DNA of 36,338 nt from Pigoraptor vietnamica (taxonomy: Eukaryota; Opisthokonta; Filasterea). The stretch lies in contig CALSCQ010001390.1 of assembly GCA_943704525.1 (NCBI GenBank), positions 9,572 through 45,909 on the forward strand, read 5' to 3'. The translations under genes and the position numbers were made by a program. Every line of letters begins with the position of its first letter. Position 1 is the stretch's first letter. Below are positions 21,384 through 30,293 of the stretch, in pieces. The notes beneath the pieces were generated by a model. It had not been told where the DNA came from. It saw nothing but the letters and a program-made list of their open reading frames with translations, and did not search any database.

Positions 21384-21822
21384 GCGAGATGACCCCATGC
21401 GCACTGGTGCCACCAGCGGCTGTGGAGGCACGTGACTGTCGCATGGGCCTGGACGAAGGGCAGGACGTGAGCGCACGTTGAGCCCAAACCGGCCGTTGTC
21501 TCCGGCCACTGTCGGCCGGTCTAAAATGGCGCGCTCAGTCCGGACAGGAAGGTAACAACTTCGCGTAACAGCCGGTTACTACTCTCGGAACTCAGTTTCG
21601 GCGGGACTCTCCCACACGTAATATCCACCTTGCGCTATACCTGCGCCTAACGGGGTGACGACAGCACACACACACACACGTCAGCGCGAACACCGTCAAA
21701 AGTGCCCCGTTCGCCTCTCTGCGCCCCGTCACCCCGCGAGCCTTCGGACGGAAAAAAGCCTCCGTCCGTTGATGCGGATGCACCCGCAGCCGTGTGTGCG
21801 CGCAGCGAACGGATCCCTCACC
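21384..21822 (+). repeat. Right copy of the direct duplication flanking the Crinkler-like locus
   Basis: This is the partner of 17290-17735. The segment 21384-21490 is a relic of the helicase 5' coding region. On the minus strand it reads MRQSRASTAAGGTSAHGV, against MRRSRAAAAAGGSSAHGV in the gene. The segment 21792-21820 lies inside the N-terminal coding region of the ABHD5-like gene. The copy also has small indels and extra CCGG motifs relative to the left one. Confidence 0.75.
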
Positions 21823-23869
21823 CGTGTCCTTGCCGTCCCGCGTCGTGCGCGCCTCCTTTCAACGTCCGCGCGTGCACTGCAACAGCGCTCAGCCAGCGCA
21901 GCAGCTTCCCGCCGCTTTCCCACGCCGCCGTCACGTGCGGTTGACGCGACAGCCATGTCGGCGCCGTGGAACGTGGTGGGAGGCCTCTTTTCGTGGTACT
22001 GGCCCACATCCGACGCGCAGCTCGAGCGCGCGGAGAAGGCCGTCTTGTCCGCGTACGTGCACGCGCCGCACACGGTGAAGCAGGTGCCTGTGGGCGACGG
22101 TGCGACAGTGAACACGATCAGCTTCGAGGGGGATGCTGACAAGCGCAACGGAATCACTATGGTCATGACGCACGGGTTCGGTGCGTACGACGTTTGTGTT
22201 GTCTTGTGTTTCAGCGTCCCTTTCGTTCATCCCGTGTTTGTCCATTCGCGCGCCTGATGTGTTCTTCAGCACTTGCGACATTCCTTTTTGGGGTCGCTTA
22301 CGCCTGCTCCCTCCATTTTGCGGCATAGGATCGGGCGTTGCGTTTTGGTACCGAAATTTCGATGCCTTTGCGCGCGCACCCGGCGTAACGGTGCACGCGA
22401 TTGACTGGCTTGGCATGGGACGGAGTTCGCGCCCGCCCTTCAACGCCCGCACGCCGGAAGAGGTGCTCACTCCACTGTGCGCCTGGGCTATGCTGCGTAT
22501 GTTGTGTGCGTAATCACGCAGCAAGCATTGCACTTGCGGTCTCTCGCTCATCTTCTCTCTCGTGCCGTGTGTCTTTTCCACACAAACACCTTTGCGCGCT
22601 ACGACGCGAATCACACACAATATGAATATGCCTCAAGTCAATTTCGCACTAACCCGCGCGCCATTACACAGGCGGAGGCCTTTTTTGTCGACTCGCTCGA
22701 GCGCTGGCGCCGCGAGATGGGCATCGAGCGCTTCGTGCTCCTGGGCCACTCGCTTGGCGGGTTCCTCTCGGCTGCCTATGCCCTCAAGCACCCCCAGCAC
22801 GTGCAGCGGCTCATCCTCGTATCACCCGTCGGCGTCCCCAAGCGCGCGGACGAGACGCCGGCGGACACTGCGGGCAAGGCCGAGCCGTGGCTGCTCAAGG
22901 CCGTGCGTGTGGCGTGGGGCTACAACGTCACCCCGCAGTCGATTGTGCGCGGAGCGGGACGCTTCGGTGGGCATACGGCGTCGCACACGCATCGTTGCCA
23001 TGTCGATGTATCGAATCGGACGTTGTGTATACGTGCGTGCGTTTTTGTGTGGTTACCGTATGGGGGCCATGCGCACACGAATTCACGTGCGTGCCCGTGA
23101 GCGTATGCTGAAGCTTTCGACTGCGCAGGTCCCGACCTTGTGAAGCGCGTCGTGCGCGGTCGCTTTCCGACGATGACGGACGCGGAGGCGCAGCTTTTGG
23201 GCGAATATGCCTACCACATTAGCGCGGGGCGTGCGTCGGGGGAGCTCGCCTTCAACACGATATTGTCGTTTGTGGGTCTCGCGTGATTGCAGCATTTGTG
23301 GCTGTGTGATCAGCTGTGTGTGATGGCATTGTGTCTCACGCGCGCGTGCTATGCAGGGTGCCTTTGCGAGACGGCCACTCTCCGAACGCCTCCACGAGCT
23401 GAAAGTGCCCGCAACATTCATTTGTGAGTCTGACCTGGCGCTACGTGATATGTCATGTGTACGCGCATGTGTGCGTGACTGACCTGGCGCTACGGGATAT
23501 GTCATGTGTACGCGCTTTGTGTGCGTGATGAGTGAGTGATAACTGTGAGTGAGTGATAACTGTGCAGTATGGTTCGAAAGTGAGGGACGCGTAAAGTACA
23601 TTTTGCGTGGATTGCGTGTCTGCTGACTCCCGTCCCTTGCGTTGGACGCAGACGGCCAGTGGGACTGGATGGACCACCGCGCCGCCGAAGCCGCCCAGCG
23701 CAGCATGCAAGTGCCGTCCAAGATCATCCGCATCTCGAAGGGCGGACACCACATGTACATTGACAATCCGATCGAATTCGAGCGCGCCGTTCTGCTCGAG
23801 CTGGCACAGGAGCGGCTGCGAAGTGCGGCGGAGGCGGATGCCCCTGCGCCACCCCCGCCCGAGATGTGA
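21772..23869 (+). CDS. ABHD5/Cld1-like alpha/beta hydrolase, probably mitochondrial
   Basis: Six exons: 21772-22180, 22329-22462, 22672-22966, 23129-23271, 23357-23423 and 23652-23869; 421 aa. Landmarks of the ABHD4/ABHD5/yeast Cld1 family: HGFG|SGVAFWYRNFD, IDWLGMGRSSRP, nucleophile elbow GHSLGGFLSAAY (Ser present, unlike animal ABHD5), LVSPVGVP, YNVTPQSIVRGAGRFG, GELAFNTI, and GGHHMYID containing the H-x4-D motif. The family acts on phospholipids and acylglycerols; Cld1 deacylates mitochondrial cardiolipin. From the Met at 21772 the N-terminus is Arg/Ser/Ala-rich (RRARLLSTSARAL), like a mitochondrial presequence. Starting at 21955 (MSAPWNVV) would remove it. Targeting is inferred. Part of this presequence region is duplicated at 17.7 kb. 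Confidence 0.88.
23430..23564. repeat. Tandem repeats in the fifth intron of the ABHD5-like gene
   Basis: Two copies of a 49-bp unit (starting at about 23430 and 23479; core tgacctggcgctacg) are followed by two exact copies of a 17-bp unit (agtgagtgataactgtg, about 23531-23547 and 23548-23564). Together they fill over half of this 228-nt intron. The units contain GTGAGT-like strings that resemble donor sites. Confidence 0.8.
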
Positions 23870-24220
23870 TGAAGTTGTGATTATCTCGAGACATACGCAG
23901 ACAATCTGAAGCCGAGCAGCAGGGGTAACCATCGGTTATAAACACACTTGAGCGGTGAAAACGAGCACTGAGGTGTCACCCCGATGATCGAATTGGCAAG
24001 ACCTATGTCTGGACACACCGCTGGACACATTCCATGCACGGTTTGCATTCAGGCCTTGTTGGCCCTTTTGTACGCCCCCATCACTTTACAGTGAGGGCTG
24101 AATCGACTGTGACAGCACTGTGAGACCCCATTGCTGGAAAGGAAAAGCAAAACGCGAAGTAAAGCTCCGTTCTGAAGTTTAGAGCGCATTTCAGCTTCAA
24201 CCTCGTCCTCATCGTTGAGA
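23870..24220. other. Intergenic, nothing convincing
   Basis: About 350 bp between the lipase stop and the next plus-strand start. It should contain a 3' UTR and a promoter. No coding, RNA gene or repeat is evident. Confidence 0.4.
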
Positions 24221-24556
24221 ATGGACGCGAACGATTCGCGACCGGACGCCCAACAAGCCCGCCCCGGAAATCTGGGTGGCGATTCGTTCGACTCGAACAC
24301 GCAGGGCCAGGGCCACTACTCGTCGGCCGATGACTTCAAGGAGGACCGCTTTGGGACACGCAAGGGCCCACCTGTGGAGGAGCGTCGTCCGGACCGGTCC
24401 ATTCCGCCCGAGCAGCGCTGGCACGACACGCAAAAGGGCGTGGGGACGACGCTGGGGCACTCGTTCGACGCGCACGGCCCGAGCGAGAACCTCAAGGGAC
24501 CGCACACGTACAGGACGATCCAGGGGGAGATGAAGGCGAGAAAGGAGAAGGAGTAG
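24221..24556 (+). CDS. Small hydrophilic, probably disordered protein (111 aa)
   Basis: A single open frame starts at MDANDSRPDAQQ; two residues could be added upstream from 24215. It is rich in Gly, Asp, Glu, Lys, Arg, Gln and Pro with almost no hydrophobic clusters. It ends in EMKARKEKE and contains no Cys. The composition resembles hydrophilin or stress-type disordered proteins, but no family motif is recognisable. Codon usage is strongly GC-ending like its neighbours, which supports a real gene. It converges on QPRT with 79 bp between stops. Confidence 0.6.
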   Translation: MDANDSRPDAQQARPGNLGGDSFDSNTQGQGHYSSADDFKEDRFGTRKGPPVEERRPDRSIPPEQRWHDTQKGVGTTLGHSFDAHGPSENLKGPHTYRTIQGEMKARKEKE

Positions 24557-24635
24557 CGAGAAGGGCGCTGCGGTCGCTCCCTGACCCTCATGTGTGTGCG
24601 GCAAGCGCCGGAATGAAGAGGCATTGGAGGGAGGT

Positions 24636-26609
24636 TTAGTGTTGCACGCCGCGCTCAATCTTGAGTGAAAAGTCCACGTGCGGCACGCCCTGAGTAATCG
24701 TACCGAGGCTGAGGACGTCGACGTCTGCAAACAAAGGTCGCGCGACGGTCAGCGATCGAACAACCGGGGAAGGAAATAGTAAGCCATGCGCACATCAACA
24801 AAATAAGAAGTGGGCCGCAGCGTGCACGATCGGACATCGACGGCGACCACAGCAACCCACGGGGCGAGAAATACTCGGCGATGTTCTCGAGCGTAATGCC
24901 GCCGCTCCCCTCGATGATCACGTGGGGGTGCGCTGCCTTGAGGCGCCCGGCGGCCGCGGCGAGGGCGGGTGGCGCCATGTTGTCCAGCATCACAATATCC
25001 GCGCCCGCCGCAATCGCCTCCTCCGCGTCGCCCTCCGAACCGCACTCGACCTCGATCTTCAGCGCAAAGCCGGCGACGGCACGCGCGCTCCGCACCGCCT
25101 CCGTGATCGACCCTGCACACAGGCGCGCAGTGAGGATGCGGAATGTGCGGACGGTGACGCAATGAGATTGGGTGTATGTCGCGCAGGCGAAGATAGAGGG
25201 AGGAGGGAATTTGGAGAGAGGAGGAAGGGGGAGCGAATTGCTTCAGAAAGCGCCCTTCCGTGCTTTCGGTGAAGACCGAGCGGTTACCTCTGCTCCAGAC
25301 GTGGTTGTCCTTGAGCATGACCATTGACGAGAGGTCCATGCGGTGCGCGTCTGCGCCGCCCACAAGCATCGCATACTTCTCCACGAGGCGAAAGCCTAGC
25401 GAGTGCGGGCGTGGCCGAGAAATGAGAAACGCGGGCTCCGCTGTGTTACCGGCGACCGCACATCGATGCGAAGGAGAGGGCTAATACTTGAAACACATGA
25501 ACACGAACACCACATAACTCCCGCTGTTACACACCTGGCGTCGTCTTGCGCGTCCCTGCTACCACGCCGCGCCACCCGTGCGCAGTCTTAATGTCCACAA
25601 GCGCCTTGCACCTGACAGGGGGAGTCGCAGCATGAGACAGAATACGCACCCAAAGCGAGACTCACACGACCGACACACTGTGTGGCTGTGCTGGAACAAC
25701 AACCGTCTGCCAAGCCCACCTAGTCGCAATGCCACTTGCGCGCGCGAGCATGTTCAGCGCCGTCCGTTCGCCCATGAGGAGATTGCGCGCCTTCCCATGC
25801 ACACGCGCCACGACGTTTTTCTTGCCGTCGAGAACATCGCCGTCCTTGTTGTTCCATTCGACACTGAGGGAAAACAAGTAGTGAGATCGACACTGCCAAG
25901 CCTCACACGCCCAAACCTGTTAATATAGACACACGCATATCACACAAAACACGCACACACGCACGCACACACACAAATACACACATACACACATACACGC
26001 AGTGCACACTGCAGTCACCTTCATACTGCACACCCTCACTGCACACACCCTATACATACGCGATAAGCACACATTCCTCTCCAAACGACTTCTTAAACCC
26101 ACCGGCATTGAAGCTGCGCAAACACTTCGTCGAAGAACGGCCGACCGGCGAGCACGCCCTGTTCGCGAGGGGGACGTTACTCATTCCAATGCAATAAACG
26201 TCAATGTCTGCGTGAAATCCACACTTGACATCAAACACACATACACGCGCGCACGCACGCACACAAAACAAACGTCCAAACAAGTGCACGGCACCGGAAA
26301 TATACTCACGCAATGTGCATGATGCAAGCAATCAAGAGCACATTTCCAACACACTCCAAAGCACAGCTCAGAAGGACGCACCGGTGACTTGCAAAAGAGA
26401 ACCGCCACGTCGTCCTTCTCTCCCACAACATAGCCACCGTAATCGAAGGACGGAATGTCCTCGTCCTGGGAGGAAATGGGAAAAAAGGCCGTGAGTCGAA
26501 CACTCTCGCGATTGTCACGTGCACACTCTTGGCAATCAAGTGTACCCACGAGCCATGCGCGCACTGCACTCCGCCACGACGGCGGCAGAAGGTGGCTGTA
26601 GTCTGCCAT
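24636..26609 (-). CDS. QPRT: Nicotinate-nucleotide pyrophosphorylase (quinolinate phosphoribosyltransferase)
   Basis: Converts quinolinate plus PRPP to nicotinic acid mononucleotide in de novo NAD synthesis. Eight exons: 26609-26550, 26465-26382, 26158-26103, 25863-25720, 25611-25535, 25395-25288, 25112-24861 and 24724-24636; 289 aa, close to animal QPRT (297 aa). Every junction restores the family sequence: LLPPSW...[130 protein letters not shown]. The PRPP/quinolinate-binding Arg/Lys residues in GTRKTTPG, the HR of AHRMDL and the Lys of LKDN are present. Introns are 84-239 nt; the one at 25864-26102 holds a CA-rich stretch. Confidence 0.96.
25928..26010. repeat. CA-rich low-complexity tract in QPRT intron
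   Basis: A run of imperfect CA repeats on the plus strand (TG on the gene's strand) occupies about 80 bp of the intron before exon 4. A shorter CA tract lies near 26230-26275 in the neighbouring intron. Confidence 0.7.
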
Positions 26610-26813
26610 TGTAACGGCCTGAGACACACTCTCTGTCGCAAGGGGAGGCAGTCTTCACCCTCAGTGTCAGTGCGGTGCATGTGCGTGCTGCGGCCAAAGT
26701 TGGACTGATGACGTCACGGTCGCGGCGAATCCAGGATCGGCCCGGGAGCAGTGAAAAACAAAGACGCACATTCGTCCAAGCCGAGGACTGGCGCTCGCCA
26801 CCCGTGCGCCATC

Positions 26814-27725
26814 ATGGAGGCACACGCAGTGAGCGAGGGGGAGCGTGAAGGCGACGCCCCGCATGACGAACTCGGGGATAATTCGCAGGCGGAAGTGCAT
26901 GGCCACCGCGCGGACCGAGAAGGAGGCGATGGGAGCGCTGCGCTGCGAATGGTGCTCGAACTGCAGGAGCAGAACGCCGAATTGCGACGCCGTGTGGGCG
27001 GTGGGGTGTTTGTGCGCGGCTGTGCAGGCATGCCGTGACGACAATAGTATGAAGAAGCGATAGTCGCCCTATAATGCGTTGGAGCCACCGCAGCCGAACG
27101 TCGACTTATGTTTTACATGTATCCTTTCGCCTGTTGGCCTTTGGCGCACGCAGACCTCGAGCAACACCAGCAACAATCCCTCCGTGCGCCCAGTGCTCTT
27201 CTCCGCCCCGACGCAACGGCCACAGATGCGCGGCCATCCCCGCCCGCCGATGCCTCGGTAGTGCAGCCGTCGCCGCGCACAAGCATGTACGGCGCGAATC
27301 CGAAGGGCGTCGCGGTTGCCGCCGAAATTCTGCGCTCCCTCGTAAGTTCACCGGCGACGTCACCGCGGAGCTCGCATGCAAACGCCATGCTGTTTGGCGC
27401 CGAGGGCTCGCTTCCGGATTCGCTCGCCGGCGCGGAAGAATTTGCGGCACTGCTCGCACGTCTCGGGGAGGCCGACAACCCGCGACAGCGCGAGGACCTC
27501 GTCATGACGGCTGCGCGCAGCTTTGCGCTGTCTTGCCGCCAATTAGGACGTGTGTTTGGCGCGCTCAAGTACCCCGCCGAGCGCCTTGCGGCCGCGTCGG
27601 CCATGCGTGCGCGGCTCGTGGACGCCGAGAATGCGCGCGTTGTGCTTGCGCCGCTGCTTGTGAACGAGTCGCGCGGGATGCGGGAGCTCATTCTCGAGGT
27701 GTTGGAGGGTACCGCGGACGGGTAG
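26814..27725 (+). CDS. Coiled-coil protein with DUF4476-like C-terminal domain
   Basis: Two exons, 26814-26991 and 27154-27725, join as LELQEQNAELRR|HLEQHQQQ, continuing a coiled-coil heptad pattern; 249 aa. Residues about 45-70 form the coiled coil. A Pro/Ala/Ser-rich linker follows. Residues about 165-245 show a helical pattern resembling DUF4476: LSCRQLGRVFGALKYPAERL, then RLVDAENARVVLAPLLVNESRGMREL. The function of that domain is not known. Its promoter is shared with QPRT across about 200 bp. The intron could end at a slightly different donor, but this is the only junction that keeps the coiled coil. Confidence 0.65.
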
Positions 27726-27869
27726 GCCCTTCTGGCACACTAAATGCGTGCGCCCCCGCCAAAATCTGTTCAGGCTCGTCCATACCAATTGCCATCTGTG
27801 GCACACGTGCCTCGCTTTTATGGGGCGGACCACCACAATCACACGCACGCGTGCATTCGGTCGCGCTGT

Positions 27870-29861
27870 CTAAGAGAAGAGCTTGCTGGTGCGCGCGTTC
27901 ATCGCCCTTCCCGCGGGCTGCTGCAAGGGGCTGCCCTTGGCCCACATGACAAACGTCGCCACCGAGTGCAGAAGGAAGTCAATGTTGAGTGGCCCGAGCA
28001 TCGCCGCAAACCGCTCGGCACCCTTCACGGCCTTCGACGCATGGGTGTCAGGGTCGAGCTGCAGTTGGCGGTCCCACGCCTCCGAGACAATCTCCACGAG
28101 GAGGGCGGCCAGCACGCAGGCGGCGAGGAACGGCATCAACGCCGACTGCGGCCACGCCCAGTTCTCCTTGTTCGAGATGACCGTCTCGACAAACGCGAGC
28201 ACGATGATGAGGACGAGAAAGCCTGCGCAGCGGGCGGCGTTCCACGGGGACTGGTCGTGTGCCGCGAGGCTCAGCCGCGTGATCTGGAAGATGATGGCGA
28301 TCGACGCAAACCCAAACTTGAGAGCGGAGAACGAGCCGTACATGATCTCGTGCTTGCGGTGGGGCAGATACACGAGAAGGAAGAGCATGAGGGCCGACAG
28401 CAGCACCGCAAATGCCGCGACCACCAGCTCCGCCGCGTCTGCCGACACGCTGAGGTGGTCGTCACTGGAGTTGTCGACGAGCTTAATCGCCGCGACGTAC
28501 GGCATCACGCCCACCACAACGTAGCCGAGCGTCTCGGCGACGATGCGCACAAAGCTCTCGCGCTGGTCGGGCAAGTGGAACGAGTGCCGGCGAACGCGCT
28601 TCTGCGCATGGCTGTGAGTTCCTGTGCGCGCGCGGGCGTTGGCAGGCATCTTTGACGACGACGACGTTGAGCGCACGCTTGCCTCGGAATTGAGGTCGAG
28701 CTCGTCCAGCGACCCCGTGCGGCGCGGCGACTTAGAGCGTGCGGGCCCTTCCTTCGGAGACGGCGGAGGCCGCGGCTTGCCCGGGCGGAAGAGGTCCATC
28801 GGCTCGTGCGAGCGCTGCGTGCACCCGAACGTGACGATGTCGAGCACGATCCGAACGCGCCACAGCATGACGCGGTGGCCGTACTCGAAGCAGCAGAGAA
28901 TGGCGACCATGTGGAACGCGACTTGAAAGGGGAGGAGCACCGCCTGTATCAGCCGCCACGTGCTGCCGCCGAAGAGGTCCTCTGCCGCCACGTTCTGCTC
29001 GTCCACGACCGCCGCGACGAGGCAGCGGTACCACAGGACCACGTTCACGATGCACATGTACATGAGCACGCACGTGAGCGCGCGGTTCTTCGAGTTTTTG
29101 TTGGGATCGCGCTTCTCCGGCGAAAACTGCGCCGCGAGCAGAAGCAGCATGAAGCACAGCTCCACCAGCTGGAAGGCGATCAGCGACGCCTTCTCCGCCG
29201 CCGCCGCGCGGTGTCCCGCGTTGATGTCCGAGGACATGGCGAGCACTTCGTACATGACGGTGAGGAGCGCAATCGGGCGGATGAGCAGCGGCAGTGGCTG
29301 CAGGTGCGACATCGGGTCCAACAGGCGCCCCTTCGACAGGGGATAGAGATGCTGCGCGCCGACCGAAATCAGCGAGAGCACGGGGAAGAGGATGAAGAGC
29401 ACGATTTCAAGGGCCGTCTGCACGTCCAGGCCGACGGTCGACTCGCTCCAGGGCGCGCCGTCGAATCGCGTCAGCGTGATGCCGACAATCATGAAAGGCG
29501 CACACACGAGCGCCGTGAAGGGGAAGAACGTGAACGCGATCGTGTACCACGGCGTGTCGTGCTCCCACACGCGCAGGTAGCGACCGGTGGCGTCCGTGTG
29601 GCCCTCGTCCGGGTGAACGCCGTCCGCGGTGTCCTGCAGTTGAATGATCATGTCCGCAGGCGCACCCGCATCCACGTCTTCCACCACCACCGTCAGATTG
29701 GCGGTGGGTCGCGGCGCATGGTGCGTCGCACGCGCCGTCGTTCGCCGCCCCTGCGTTCCTGGCTTGGGGGCAGGTAGCGCGGGCTCCGAGGTCTGCTCAG
29801 GGTCGTGTGCGGCAAACTCCGGATTCATAATCACGGCGATGCTTGGCGGCCGGGGCTCCAT
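27870..29861 (-). CDS. 12-transmembrane protein, otopetrin-like
   Basis: An intronless 663-aa frame. The N-terminal 90 residues are hydrophilic. Six hydrophobic segments follow (about residues 105-340), then a cytosolic-looking loop rich in Ser/Arg/Pro (about 355-430), then six more segments (about 435-640): a 6+6 layout. The end of the first half has PFQVAFHMVAILCCFEY and the end of the second NIDFLLHSVATFVMW. Both resemble the ends of the two halves of otopetrin proton channels, with the correspondence looking swapped from memory. Otopetrins are 12-TM proton channels, so this is a candidate member. Alternatives are an unassigned 12-TM channel or transporter. No signal peptide is needed. Confidence 0.55.
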   Translation of the reverse strand: MEPRPPSIAVIMNPEFAAHDPEQTSEPALPAPKPGTQGRRTTARATHHAPRPTANLTVVVEDVDAGAPADMIIQLQDTADGVHPDEGHTDATGRYLRVWEHDTPWYTIAFTFFPFTALVCAPFMIVGITLTRFDGAPWSESTVGLDVQTALEIVLFILFPVLSLISVGAQHLYPLSKGRLLDPMSHLQPLPLLIRPIALLTVMYEVLAMSSDINAGHRAAAAEKASLIAFQLVELCFMLLLLAAQFSPEKRDPNKNSKNRALTCVLMYMCIVNVVLWYRCLVAAVVDEQNVAAEDLFGGSTWRLIQAVLLPFQVAFHMVAILCCFEYGHRVMLWRVRIVLDIVTFGCTQRSHEPMDLFRPGKPRPPPSPKEGPARSKSPRRTGSLDELDLNSEASVRSTSSSSKMPANARARTGTHSHAQKRVRRHSFHLPDQRESFVRIVAETLGYVVVGVMPYVAAIKLVDNSSDDHLSVSADAAELVVAAFAVLLSALMLFLLVYLPHRKHEIMYGSFSALKFGFASIAIIFQITRLSLAAHDQSPWNAARCAGFLVLIIVLAFVETVISNKENWAWPQSALMPFLAACVLAALLVEIVSEAWDRQLQLDPDTHASKAVKGAERFAAMLGPLNIDFLLHSVATFVMWAKGSPLQQPAGRAMNARTSKLFS

Positions 29862-30293
29862 GGCCGCAACGCGACGTCCCCTTCGCGCGCCTAACGCAAC
29901 GACGGCGAGGGGGCGTGTGCGACTGATGCGGTTGGCGACACAGCGACGCCCAGCACTGACGCTCGCCGCCGGAGGAGGGCCAGGACGTAGTCAACGGAGA
30001 AATCTTTAAGGGAGCGTGCAGGTTGTGGCGCGTGTGTGCTCCTTTTGAGAGCAGCGCGCACTATTTTGTCGTCCGCGTGCAAGCATTGTTGTCCGCAACG
30101 CGCCAATACCGCCGATCGGAGCCAAAAATAGACTTTGCCTCTTTGATTCGATGCGAGGTCTGACAGAGGGTGGGGGATACGAACGGACTTTATGCGAGCG
30201 TTCCATGCAACGCCTAGACACGGACACCCAAGCGCGGCGGCCATGAATGTTGGCGAATGTGGCAGCCGTGCTCGCAATGATCCCAAGACGCCC
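29862..30293. other. Intergenic upstream of the 12-TM gene
   Basis: About 430 bp between the start of the 12-TM gene and the stop of the sterol oxidase gene, both on the minus strand. It should contain the 12-TM gene's promoter. A minus-strand open frame crosses it but is explained by read-through of an intron of the sterol oxidase gene. Confidence 0.4.

Noticed and set aside
20819-21487. Two overlapping minus-strand open frames of 222 and 195 codons
   Set aside because: They share the same CCGG-rich DNA in different frames, have no family similarity beyond 30 codons copied from the helicase start, and are Cys/Pro/Ala-rich as random GC-rich frames tend to be.
28806-29777. A 323-codon plus-strand frame rich in Arg, Glu and His
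   Set aside because: Antisense shadow of the 12-TM gene.
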